Of a stretch of DNA of 64,000 nucleotides, positions 11,782-22,439 are shown piece by piece; positions within the stretch are counted from its first letter, which is position 1, and every line of letters begins with the position of its first letter. The notes beneath the pieces are model-generated. The model did not search any database. It saw only the letters and a list, made by a program, of their open reading frames with translations, and was not told the origin of the DNA. The stretch lies in the NCBI RefSeq assembly GCF_002443255.2, contig NW_019211459.1, positions 18,130,030 through 18,194,029 on the forward strand, written 5' to 3'. Source of the stretch: Varroa destructor (Eukaryota > Arthropoda > Arachnida > Mesostigmata > Varroidae). A program made the translations under genes and the position numbers.

Positions 11782-12799
11782 GTAAGTTCACGAACAGTTT
11801 ACGCCACATCTCTAAAGTCATTGTCTTTACCGACGTTTTATTGCTAGCTGCCGTTTCCGTTTTCGCATTCATCTCAGCTTATATGCTACCAGCCTTTAGC
11901 TGCGTTCTCGACTGACTGATTTCTGCAATAGCAATAGCAGCTGAAACAGCGGCCTCTGAAGAAGACCTGTGACTCTCGACCTTCTCATGCAATCGTGGCG
12001 AGTCAAGATGACGGTAGACGCTTCAGCTTCGCCTTCGTATCAAAGACGAAGCGAAAAGGAAGAGGTTGTTCTTATTATCTTTGGCGAGCAGGTGCTGGGG
12101 GTGCTTTGGATCTGGTTCAGTGTCGCATTCGCTAGTCTCACTACCTTGAGGGGGCATATGTATACGTCAGTGCAGTTGGCATCTGTCAGAAGCTAAGGGG
12201 ATCGAGAGAGTGGGGTTGATGAGAACAGTGCCAGCGGCGAGGGCAACAGCTAGCGAATACTCTTCTGTAGGGGCAGCAGCAGTGCTACTAACCGACACCG
12301 ACGAACATGCGGGCTTTGCCTTTTATGCGACACTGGCTGCTGCTAAATACACTACAGCATCACCATCACCAGCACTACCACAGGGAGGCCAGTCCTATTT
12401 TGTCCTTACTCTAACTAGAACCCCAAGAGGTTCGTCTCTCTTTCTCTCGGTTCCCTTTTTCTCTCATTACAAGAAGAGCTGTGCATAGCTGCACGCCACC
12501 GCTTTTGTAGCTGCGGTGCATAAGCCGTCAGCAACGACAGGCACTACGGTCCTATTGCTGAATCCATAGGGCCTGGCGAGCTTACAGAGGCGTAGTAGGG
12601 AACCGACAGCAGCCGACTAGAGTGCTGCTCATTACGAACAAGGACTGAAAGAGCCGAAGACAGCGAGTGAAGCTGGAAGGAAGGCAAGGGACGAGCTGGC
12701 TGGCTCCTCCACGCGCCGCCATTCGTATAGTTAGAGGGCTAAATACCTCCTCGGCAGCTGGCGTGTCCGAGCGCGTACCTATGACTAAAGTAGTAGTAC

Positions 12800-13680
12800 T
12801 ACTAACAGTTTCTACACGCTGGGCAAAACGCACGCGACAGCAGTGAAAAAGCACGTTGTAAGGCTTTCGGGTAGATACTATTGTACATCAAGACAAGAGA
12901 GGAAAACTAGTCGACACGGTCGAACTATCTCGTGAGTCGGAGACACCGCCGGTCGACTGATATTTATATTAGAATGATATGGAAAATAATAAGATACTTG
13001 AATACATAAAACGATTCAAGCTTTTTTTTACAACGACCATAACGGGCGTAATATTGATAAAGATGGCTGTTTGGAAGCTATTTTATTAATTGGTATGCCG
13101 TTAGACACAAAGAACCAATAAAAAATAAATGGAGACTTGGCGTTTATTAGCTTTGATCTTTTGGTTATTCTTATAATCGGTATAGTGCTGTCATATATGT
13201 TACAGGACCGGCTCTCTTCCGGACAATCATGTTTAGTTCATCTGTAGAAGACCTGCTTATGTTTTTCCTTGCAAGACGTTAAATCTGACTGCGATGATAC
13301 GCATCTATTTGGTAGACCAATTATTGTGCCAATTGCGTTGAAAAACTTTGTCTCCCTCATAGAGAATAATAGTTGTCAACGTCTAACTTCAAACTTTTTT
13401 TATTGGCCGATGCCGCAAGTATCATACATGTCTATATCTATGCCTATAATAATAATTAAGCGGCACTGCTTGGTGGTTCATTAGAGTCCCATGCAGCTTC
13501 AATTCCCTCGGTCGGTTTCCGTCCTGCGTTCGAGGCAAAACTCAAGTTTGTCAAAGCCGTAGTGCTTAAATAAACTAGCTTGTTACCGTCTATTTTTCTA
13601 TTTGGACTCCGACCGGATCGTGTCTCTCATAATCGTGGTAGTGATATTCTAACTGTAGATCACTCGTAATCGTTTAACTG
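12800..13680. other. spacer
   Basis: AT-rich sequence with only short unsupported frames. Nothing distinctive is seen. Confidence 0.5.
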
Positions 13681-13699
13681 ATCACTCTTTAAAAATTAT

Positions 13700-13849
13700 C
13701 GTTTCGAAGAATTTATCATGAAATTTCCTTTGCCTCGTTAACGACGTCAGGTCTGCGCACCCCTGCCGTCCCTAACATAAGCCTGTGTCACTTGCCGGGT
13801 CTGTATGTTGATATATGCGCATTCGATGTTCACAAGCTTCATTACGCAG
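13700..13849 (+). CDS. weak exon candidate ending at CAG|GTGAGA
   Basis: A near-consensus donor (GCAG|GTGAGA) follows 13849. One frame is open for about 50 codons upstream and ends GLYVDICAFDVHKLHYA. The left boundary is not defined because no convincing acceptor is seen. The minus frame 13747-13938 overlaps it. Confidence 0.15.
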
Positions 13850-14496
13850 GTGAGAACGGATGCGGACGCGGGAGGGATGGATGAACGTAGGACACGCAGC
13901 AGACGGGTCCTAATCTGATGAAATTCAAAATTGCACATGTTGCACTGTCAATGGTGATTTGAGGTGTGGCGCTGTAGCGCGGCTGCAGTGAGCCAACCAC
14001 CAGCGAGCAAGGGAGACCCGTACCGTATCCAGACTTTAAGGGGCTTTTACATTAGCTGCGACGACAGATTCTAGAGTTGGACAGTGCCTCCTTCATGGCC
14101 CGTCGCCATGGCTTGTCGACAATTTCGCCAGCTTATAACCTCTCCGTAGTACGAAGTAAACGGATTTCAAAAATATCATCATCTAATACGATTTTTACGA
14201 AACGATAGCGGTGGATGTGAAATCACTGGCAAGGAAGGAAGAAGGTAGAGGCGGGACGGGGGGACTCGGTGATGCATAATTTTTGCTATCTGTCGATCCT
14301 GGCCACATTCGATTGACGTTGAGGGGAACTTTTCATGTACCGCGTTGCTCACTACGATAGCAAGAAATCATGTTTATTTAGGGTATCGTCAATTATTTCA
14401 GTCACCCCAACAAACGCTACGGTGCATCTGTCCTTGTGTTACTTTGTTGAATAAGATGTTTTTCGGTTATGCTATGTATCAGACATTTTATCAGAC

Positions 14497-14520
14497 GAAT
14501 GAATGAATGAATGAACGAAT
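14497..14520. repeat. (GAAT)n tetranucleotide repeat
   Basis: About six imperfect GAAT units, with one GAAC variant near the end. Confidence 0.9.
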
Positions 14521-14728
14521 CGCATTCTGTTCAGGTTATTGTATCGTTGCTAGAGGTAATGTTGTTCTGACAAAAAGCTTTGTTCCCTAACGTACATAGG
14601 AGCTGCCACTAAGAGTTCATTTACAAGGATGCTTCCTAAAAACAAAATAAGTCATCCGGCTTGTACTTAAATTTACTATCACTGTAAGTAAAAGACTAAA
14701 TCTTCCTTATCCTTTCATTTGTGCCCAG

Positions 14729-14785
14729 GATCGTGGATGGGTAAAAATAGCGAAGATAGACGGAACCCTAGCGTCATATGTTTAG
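14729..14785 (+). CDS. candidate short terminal exon
   Basis: A very good acceptor (CCTTTCATTTGTGCCCAG, with a GACTAAAT branch-like site upstream) ends at 14728. The frame reads DRGWVKIAKIDGTLASYV and stops at TAG 14783-14785, 18 codons in total. Phase 0 entry. No upstream partner exon is identified. The acceptor is stronger than the coding evidence. Confidence 0.25.
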   Translation, partial: DRGWVKIAKIDGTLASYV

Positions 14786-16104
14786 TAGGGGAAGCGATTA
14801 TCTATCTAAGCCCAACCCGAACAGAGATTCACGTTCAGGAACCCAAATATTATAAACACGCACAATTCTGGTATTCACATATTTTATTCTGACCATCCTC
14901 TTAATGAACTGTATTTACACAACTACAGAATGATCATGGAATAGATTCATTAAAAGTCAAAACAAAAAATAGGCGTACAGAACGTGACTCAACATTATAA
15001 CCTTGCCCAGCTATAGTGTATTATACAATCACAACGATCTCTTCGTTTTTAACTGCATTCGCCGAAAAGTAAGCTATAATGGATAAACTCAACGTTATAC
15101 GGAGAAAAATTGTGGTGTTTCTCTGTTTTCCTAAAATCTTTCTAAGATTCTATATCGTGAAGAGATAGGATGGCCGTCAAAAATCCATATTGAGCCACCC
15201 TTTAGCCATCCGTTTACGCTCGGTTTCGATAACAGTGACTCCTGCTGCAGTTACGGATCCTGCAGCACAGCAGACTGCAACACCCACAAGTCGGCCACAC
15301 CCCCACGAACAAGGACAGAGCAACAACCGTGTCTACCCCGAACAGGCAAGTCAAGAGAAGGTGGCCAATACACCAACGGTGGTATGGCAGCTACATCCTA
15401 CTTGCAACCAAAGTAGCAAAGACGAGTGAAGCTCGCCGCCAGCTCTTTTCCAGTTTATGGCTCGAACCCATCAGGATGAGAGGGGGAACGAGTGCTGGGG
15501 AACAACCACGACCGTAGTGGTAAAGAAGTGCGCGAACGACACAGTGTTGGTCTATCAGTTGAGTTGCTCTGAGGCCGTCGTGTTCCGAGCGTTCTACTCC
15601 GAAGAATGGGGCTCAGAAGAAAGGGGGCCAGGAAAGTGTGCTCGCAGTAAAGAAAACCCGGTCCATACGAGTGCCTGGGGGCTTATTTTATGTGCTCTTT
15701 ACTTTCGAGTCTCGTAGAGGGGGATAGAGGAAAAAAGAGTGAAGTTTCGGGAGAACATGACCATACTAAAGAGCGTTGGTTCCGTAGGAAAAGATCCTCG
15801 TGCCTCACCGTTTGTGTCCAACGAGCAAACCAACCAGCAAAACGCTGTTAGGAGGCGTTCTCATATATACGCAAAATGCATCCGTCCATATCGGCCATAG
15901 TTGTGAAAACATTGGAGGTGTTGACGTGTATGCATTTTATATTACGTGCAAAAACATACAGCACGCGATTGGTGGATCTGCTTCTTGTTGTAGGCGATTC
16001 CTCAAGATCTAAAAAGGGAACAAATCCCTGATATGCTTTTTGCTTGGACGAATTTTACATGAACAAGGCATACAAAATAACTAGCGTCCGTTAATATTCC
16101 AGCT

Positions 16105-16767
16105 ATGGTGTCTCTTCTACTTTCGATTTGTCTATGTTTTTCATTTTCCCTATTTGAAATTCTTTTCGTCTTAGTCGGTTCCCTTGCAAAGTCCTGTGCG
16201 TCAGTTGCGCCTGTGTCTGAGGGAAGACGACAGCTGCTTTTTGGCGCCCATTTCGCGGCCCGCGATTCGGGCACCGTCTGTATAGACCCATTGTCAACGA
16301 AGTTGCTTTCGACCCACCAAGGATTCTACATTTTGCCCAACTCGACCACGGCGACTAGCCTCGCTACCTTGTTTCCTCCTTCCACTCATGGTTCCCCCGA
16401 TGTCCAGATCGTTATACGACCAGCACCCGCTCCGTCCGCCATTCGTTGTAGACCTTTGAGTTTTTCATCGAGCGATCGCCATGGTCGTTCTCCCTACTCG
16501 CGATACTTTTTTTTTGTTGCCAAGAAAGCAGAAGAAACTTGTTGTTGTTGTTGTTCTCAAGCCGGCGGCACTGTTCACTTCAATGCCAGTGGTTGTAATA
16601 TTGTATCGTTTAACTGTGATGTCTTTCCCATCAAATTTGTTCGGTTTTTTCCTCTAAAACATCTTTTCTCTCGTACTTGTTTTCGCTTCGACGCACCCCA
16701 ATTGCTAGCTATATCTAAGCGAACATCATGGGTACGAGGATGCTTGCCACATGCTGATTCTCTATAG
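16105..16767 (+). CDS. longest open frame, 220 codons; possible secreted protein or internal exon
   Basis: The ATG at 16105 has G at -3 and +4. The first 30 residues are strongly hydrophobic (MVSLLLSICLCFSFSLFEIL), resembling a signal peptide, with a plausible cleavage near AKSCA. Alternatively the same nucleotides form a pyrimidine tract ending TTCGTCTTAG at 16174, which would make 16175 the start of an internal exon in the same frame. A (TTG)n repeat at 16540-16555 is read as five cysteines, so the real coding part may end before it. This is the longest frame in the window and only slightly longer than chance predicts. No family is recognised. Confidence 0.3.
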   Translation: MVSLLLSICLCFSFSLFEILFVLVGSLAKSCASVAPVSEGRRQLLFGAHFAARDSGTVCIDPLSTKLLSTHQGFYILPNSTTATSLATLFPPSTHGSPDVQIVIRPAPAPSAIRCRPLSFSSSDRHGRSPYSRYFFFVAKKAEETCCCCCSQAGGTVHFNASGCNIVSFNCDVFPIKFVRFFPLKHLFSRTCFRFDAPQLLAISKRTSWVRGCLPHADSL

Positions 16768-17586
16768 TTTCATACTGCACGTTGACAACGGAAGCCTAAA
16801 ATCAGTTAAGTAAAATAGACAAATTATACAGACAGAGCTTCCATACTATAATGCAATGCAACGACGATAATAAAACGGCTGATTTGAGCGATTATTCGAC
16901 TGGTACAAACACACGGACGACTTAAGAACAGCGACGAGAGATGGTAGCTAAAATGTCAGTCTGGCGCCATATCGATTTGGTCAGCGGGGTAGTAGATCTG
17001 GTTTCTATCTCGTAGAATGCCAACAAAGTTAACTCCAACACACTTACGAAAAGCTCCAAAGAGCTATCAAATGCAACCGAACTCTGAGCGCTTTCAGATC
17101 GTATTCATGTTTACGACCGGCCAATGTATAGTCGACCGTTTAGGCACGGTAATGAACTGATATGGGGCGATTATCATATTCATTACTAGCGAGGAACAAT
17201 TAACCGTTGCTTGCATTCTGAATACGATCAGAGATCGGTCATGCACGAAGCTCTTCTCTCACATCGTGCGATGCTCAAATCGAGTGCGATCATGTACTGC
17301 ACAAAGAACCCAGAAGATCTGCTGTTTAATATCTTGAGAAGCGCGTTTACTGCAGCGATTTGTTTCTTCGTAACTTGTTTCTACTCCCGTTACTTATAAC
17401 GCGAAATTAATAGAAGGTGTTATTCCAAGCACTACAACAACTAATAGCACATAAATCTCGAAAAAGCTATTGTGAAGCTGAAAATAACAAAAACGTCCTT
17501 CGACGAAAAATGACTCACATCTGTGTTCTAAGACAGACTTCAGTTGCTAAAACCCTCCACTGTGCTAACATATTAAATATTCCTAG

Positions 17587-18070
17587 ATACAGCCCCGAAT
17601 AAACGTCTCAGAATTACCTCATCTATTGCCGTTAGCCAAATCCTCAACCGCTGGGCTTGCCGCGCTGCTGTTGATGCCAGATGGCAACAGGAAAAAAGCA
17701 AACAAATAATCCTAATACCACTCGTTGCTTTACCACTGACATTCAAAACTATTATTTTTCTGAACGCTACCGCTGACACTGTGCAACCTATTACGCCTGC
17801 GGCCGTCGTCGTCGACGATAGACAAGTGCACTACAGAACAGCGACGACCCCTCCATCCTGGTCGACCCACCTTAGGAGCGTGGTCCACGCTGTCATCATT
17901 GACAGAATTGCAGCTAGACAGCCAAACGGGCAACTAGCTACAACCAACAGTGGCCCCTCGCGATCGGAGGATGAAGTCAATTTCGACGGCACCAGGAGCT
18001 GCCGGACCAAGAACAGCAACGACAGGATCAGGCAGCTACAGCAGCCTACATCACCAAAACTTACGTACAG
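17587..18070 (+). CDS. candidate exon 1 of a three-exon model
   Basis: A frame without stops runs 484 nt between an acceptor (TATTCCTAG, with branch-like TGCTAAC about 20 nt upstream) and a donor TACAG|GTAGCT. It enters with two nucleotides and leaves in phase 2. It contains a hydrophobic stretch (QIILIPLVALPLTF) followed by a polar, serine/arginine-rich part (SGPSRSEDEVNFDG). The minus frame over it (17831-18334) is rich in L, V, S and C, as expected of an antisense shadow. Its phase fits the next candidate at 18685. No family is recognised and the first exon is not seen. Confidence 0.35.
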
Positions 18071-18684
18071 GTAGCTCAGGCCAAACAGGGACGTACAAGG
18101 AGAGGAATAACGTTGGAGGTTGGATACGCAACGCTGCGACAACTGAAGGAGGACGACGATGATGACGATCTCAGATATCGTTTTCGTGTTTTGATGTTCA
18201 CTCCCGTTCAGTGTGGCGGCAGTCAATCGAAATAGCAATTTACTCGCCCCGGCTGGCGTACAAAATATGAGGACGGGCAAAAAAGCAGGACATCGCAGAC
18301 AGAAAATAGCGTTAGGGTGTAACAGGGTACCCAATAGCCCTATAAGCGTGCTAGAGGAGTAAAGGATTCACACTGACGAAGAGTTTGAACGGTGTGTCCC
18401 AGTTCTGAGCCTGTGAGTAGGCTTCTCGTTGCCGGCAGACTCAGCAAAACGCGACGAAGAACGGAGGCGGAAAGCTGTGGGATCTCGAACGAATGAAACG
18501 CGTATCGCCAATCCTAGATTTAGATTGCACAACTACTACAACTTTAAAGCTGCTGCTGTTGCTACGAAAAAGAGAGCCAAATACGAACAGCGGTAGCCAA
18601 CCGGCAACTTTTGACTGTCCCGTCGAAATTCATTCTGTTCGGTTTAACCTAATACGATTCAGCTTCTACCGTGTGCTGCTACAG

Positions 18685-18830
18685 TAGTTTACTCGGCCAT
18701 TGCGTGACACAGGGAATCTCGATCTCTGTCCAAGTGTACGTTCCTGATGCCGTACGCTGCAGTGCTGGCGCTACTATTGATGGTACAATATTGTTTAGTC
18801 AGTACGACGACGACCACTGTACAATGCAGG
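18685..18830 (+). CDS. candidate exon 2 of the three-exon model
   Basis: The acceptor GTGTGCTGCTACAG ends at 18684. The first nucleotide completes the phase-2 codon left by 17587-18070. The frame reads SLLGHCVTQGISISVQVYV and onward to an acidic DDD motif, and leaves in phase 1 at CAGG|GTGAAA. Codon composition is coding-like. The intron before it would be 614 nt and the one after it 101 nt. Function unknown. Confidence 0.35.
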
Positions 18831-18931
18831 GTGAAACGAAGCAAAAAAAAAAACGTATAGCGACGCCGTAGGGCAGGATAGTCTACGGTGAAACAAAATA
18901 GACCTACTATATACGTGTCCTCCTATCGCAG

Positions 18932-19041
18932 ATACCCAACAGACGTTGCTCGGGTCTGAGTCGGCTAGGGAACAAACAGGAGAAGAACGATCTAAGAAGC
19001 GTCTTCCAACGAGAAGTCGCAAAACGGATGGCCCAAAATGA
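18932..19041 (+). CDS. candidate terminal exon 3 of the model
   Basis: The acceptor GTGTCCTCCTATCGCAG ends at 18931. Two nucleotides complete the phase-1 codon from exon 2, and the frame ends at TGA 19039-19041. This gives a hydrophilic, basic tail (EERSKKRLPTRSRKTDG). In the alternative frame the region also stays open as a charged segment (KQEKNDLRSVFQREVAKRM) and ends at a donor AACAG|GTAGAA after 19071. The exon is thus credible but its frame is not certain. Confidence 0.35.
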
Positions 19042-19277
19042 GAGGAGAAAACTCGTGGAAGATCGCAACAGGTAGAACGAATAGAAGTCGATCTTGATGT
19101 TACTGCTTGACAGTAAGTTCACAGACCCATGGGGGCTTTTTTTCTTTCCTTAAAAGTTTATCTCTAAGCAAAAGTTTCCACGAATTGGCGACACAGGATG
19201 TCAGTCCATAATCGCGTGTCTTCGACGAGCTATATTCGCTCTTCTTTTCTTTGAGTCATTCATGTTGTTTTTCTAAG

Positions 19278-19319
19278 GCCATCCGAACGTTTCGTTGGTG
19301 CCGCAAAAGACGTCTGTAC
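19278..19319 (+). CDS. weak candidate exon with GTAAGG donor
   Basis: The acceptor CATGTTGTTTTTCTAAG ends at 19277 and the donor GTAC|GTAAGG follows. The 42-nt segment is open in more than one frame. An ORF in one frame continues to 19466. Low support. Confidence 0.15.
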
Positions 19320-19480
19320 GTAAGGCCGAATAAGAAGGATATAGTTGAACGTATGTTATTCGCGAAACATTCAGAGGGCTGGACGTTGCTTCATTATCAC
19401 CGTAGTTGTGGCTGGAACTGCCAGAATCGTAGAACACGCACCGCAGGCCTCTGCCGTAGAACGTAGCAATTCTACATTGT

Positions 19481-19546
19481 AGATTGCATCCGCGTATATG
19501 CCAGTCAGGTACCGATCTGGTAGTAATTCTGGCAGCAGTATACAAG
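19481..19546 (+). CDS. candidate exon ending at a perfect AAG|GTGAGT donor
   Basis: The donor TACAAG|GTGAGT matches the consensus exactly. From the acceptor TTCTACATTGTAG (ending 19480) the frame reads IASAYMPVRYRSGSNSGSS. A second frame, starting from an acceptor at 19462, is also open. The opposite strand carries a 90-codon frame (19273-19545), so strand is not settled. Confidence 0.2.
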
Positions 19547-19599
19547 GTGAGTTTGACGAAAAACCCTGGTTGTCATATTTATACCATCACCGTTATTAT

Positions 19600-20440
19600 G
19601 GTTTGTACTACAAGTAGCGTTAGTCATTAGCAGTAATAGCGACAGATGTTCAAAATCTTGCAGTGACGTTTCGATAACCCCCGAATTACGTTACTTCTGC
19701 TACCGTGTACGGTGTAAACCAGCCAAACAACTATTCCAACCCAACGAACAAAACGCTACAACAGGGTCCGATAACTAACTATCACGTACGGTCGGAGAAA
19801 GGTCAGTGGGAACTATGCCACAGTGCCAGTCTTGAAGTACAGCGGTACTGTACTTAAGCTGTTTAGGACACGGCCACCCCGTTAGAAGCTCGTAGTTTTG
19901 CGGGAACGGTCAAGGTGCCAGGGGACGTCTGTGCAAGTCGGAGCGACGATGCCTGAGATTCTCGATGGACGCAAACTCGATCTGTCTCTGTCCCTTTTAT
20001 AGTCTTACGCCTCCTTGCTTCTTTCCTCGCTGCTTTCCTGGGATTCATCTATCGCTACGGACGCTCTGCCCGTCTTGTATCGTCGACCCGATTTTCCTCG
20101 TACGTTTCCCGTTGCCTCCTAGGGGCTGGCTGGCTAGGTGGGTAGCTAGCTGTAGGCTTTACGTCGACTGCTCTCTCGCTCACTGGCTGCAGTTAGACAG
20201 ACGGCCCGGAATAAGCAAACGATGTAGCTTCGGATAAGTATTCTGCAACACGGCCAATACAGAAGAGCTATCGCCGTTACCGCGACGAACAGTACCTCGA
20301 TTTACCACCAACAGGCGGACTGTTGTTACCCGCACATCGTTGGTCGACGGATTGGCCACTGTTGGTGGACAGCGACACGCATGTGGACGGAGCAGCGAAC
20401 GGAAAGAAAAACAGAAGATATAAAAAGAAGTGAGCTAGCG
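19600..20440. other. spacer
   Basis: No boundary-supported frame. Short plus and minus frames at 19863-20237 lack splice or promoter context. Confidence 0.45.
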
Positions 20441-20621
20441 AATGGAACAGGCAATGGGTTTTTCAAGCTTCGGCTTTGCTCGAGATTTGGGCTTACCCGG
20501 CTGGTGCAGGCTGTGCGTCTTGCCAAGGAGGAAGCGACACCAAGCTGAAGATGCTAGGAAGTCTACAAGCGAAACAGAAGTTCGGTTGACGGGGAAGCTA
20601 ATACTACTCTACTCTTTTCAG

Positions 20622-20679
20622 CTACGCTAAGAAAGCTGAGGCTGTATGCCACAGGATATCTGCACGGTACGAAATCTAG
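20622..20679 (+). CDS. weak candidate short exon
   Basis: A strong acceptor (TACTCTACTCTTTTCAG) ends at 20621. After one nucleotide the frame reads YAKKAEAVCHRISARYEI and stops at 20677-20679. A donor-like CACG|GTACGA lies inside, after 20666. The open frame 20442-20630 just upstream does not join it with a plausible intron. Confidence 0.2.
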
Positions 20680-21261
20680 CCAGGCCTCGTAAGCCGCGCC
20701 GGCGGGCGCCATTGCAACCCGCAAACGAGACCCGAAACTAACGCTACAATGAAAACCAAGCCGCTCTTAGACACGGTAACGAAGCAGGGCCCCGCGCACA
20801 GCCAACGTCTGCATCATGCTGTTTACCTACCATCGCAACTAATACTACCAACCGCATTAGTCGCATTTGGAGGACCTCGAGCGATGAGTACATCGAACTC
20901 CAGGGATTGATTGCATGTAACTTCGGCCTAACAGGCTCTCGCGGGCGCACTTTTCAGTAACGTATACTGCTAGCTCTCAGTTGCCTTGCGCGGATGCTTT
21001 CTTATGCCGTGGCTCTATGTGACGCGATTGCCCTGTTGTTCGTCGGCCTGATTTGTAGGAATAGCATTTGCAGACAACTGAAATTTATAAGCTAGCGATA
21101 GTGGGTACGGTGGCGGATAGCGGACCCAAGTAGGAAAGTGGTAACAACAATGATATTCCGTAAAGGACGAGACCTTTCTAGAGAAAGAAATCAAGCAGCG
21201 TGTCAAGCATGCAAACTCTATAGTAGCCTATTGTCATTGCGTATAGCAGGCATACATATAT

Positions 21262-21279
21262 ATAATAATAATAATAATA
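21262..21279. repeat. (TAA)n trinucleotide repeat
   Basis: Six TAA/ATA units adjoining a short (TA)n run. Confidence 0.9.
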
Positions 21280-21744
21280 TAGTAGGGATATGGCGTGTAG
21301 TACGGCTAATGAGGTGAACACGAGCGCTCGCACCCAATCGCATGGGTCGTGTGCAGTAAACCTTCGTCGTCGTTGTGCCTGAATAGCGGGCAGGTACTAT
21401 TAAGTAAACGTACATGAGGCTCTATGAATGTCCATGTATTGCGTGGGGGACTTAGCCGTGTTCAGTATGATTTGAACCACGCGATGGGCTAATGTACAAA
21501 GCTAAAATGGCGGTCGTACAACTATAAGCGGCCAGCTTCTACCTATCACTAAACAGCATTCGACTTCCTGTATCAACCCAGCTTGCGGCAAGTGCAACGA
21601 TAATCAATACAACACACGTACAATCGAAGCAACAGGACAAGAACGAAAGGACGAACGTTTATCCATCTTCAAAGACAGCTTGGGCAACAGGATGCAGAGA
21701 TACGCTTTCTAAAAGAAGCTTTCCTTGCATCTCTAGAACTATAG

Positions 21745-21878
21745 CTATCACTATCTAACCCAGCAGCCGGATCGAGTACGGGGGAACTGATACATTGGCA
21801 TTCGGCACCCGGCACTGATCTGGCGAAATTGCCTGTTTCTTATGATAATGATGATGGCGGCAGCGATCGTACACTGAG
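21745..21878 (+). CDS. weak exon candidate ending at GAG|GTAAGA
   Basis: A strong donor (CTGAG|GTAAGA) follows 21878. The frame upstream reads through an acidic, asparagine-rich end (SYDNDDGGSDRTL). The acceptor is ambiguous: the good pyrimidine site at 21735 is followed by an in-frame stop, so a weaker one at 21744 would be needed. Confidence 0.15.
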
Positions 21879-22286
21879 GTAAGATGATATCGGATTATCG
21901 TAGAATGACTAACTTTCTCTTTCTATGATTCCTGGATTTCTATCGCAAGCAGTAGCAAGCAAAAGGAGTAATAGCAACAGCTAAACCAGATAGATACCGT
22001 TATATCGCGTAACTTGAGAGCAGGCAGCGAGAAGATTTTCGCCTACCGCTGGCTGACTCACAGTTTGATTCGTAAGCCACGATGCTATGAGTGTTGATGC
22101 TGCTTCTGCGGCTGCTGATGCGCTTAAATCACGGACGTTCGTTTCTTACGAACGTTCCCTGGACCGAAGACGCGGCCAAAAGGCACCGAACCCAAATGAT
22201 CTAGTGAAAACAAGAAGTATCGCTCAATCGCACTTAGCCCAGTTCATCTTGTGGTCAGAGCTGAACAATGAACAAGTGTTGGTTGC

Positions 22287-22310
22287 TACTACTGCTGCTG
22301 CTGCTGCTAT
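22287..22310. repeat. (CTG)n trinucleotide repeat
   Basis: ACT and CTG units, read as alanines in the plus frame 22087-22413, which has no other support. Confidence 0.8.
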
Positions 22311-22439
22311 TCGACGGCTTGTGCTGGCCAGCTTATGGTCAGGCTATGACGGACACCTTCCGCAGTGGGTGTCGGACGCTGAAAGTCTACCGGGTCGGCC
22401 GTTACTTACTTAGACGGACGAGCGGCTGACGACGGAACG

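Noticed and set aside
15440..15470. GGTTCGAGCC-like motif on minus, possible tRNA T arm
   Set aside because: The stem bases do not pair beyond the first position.
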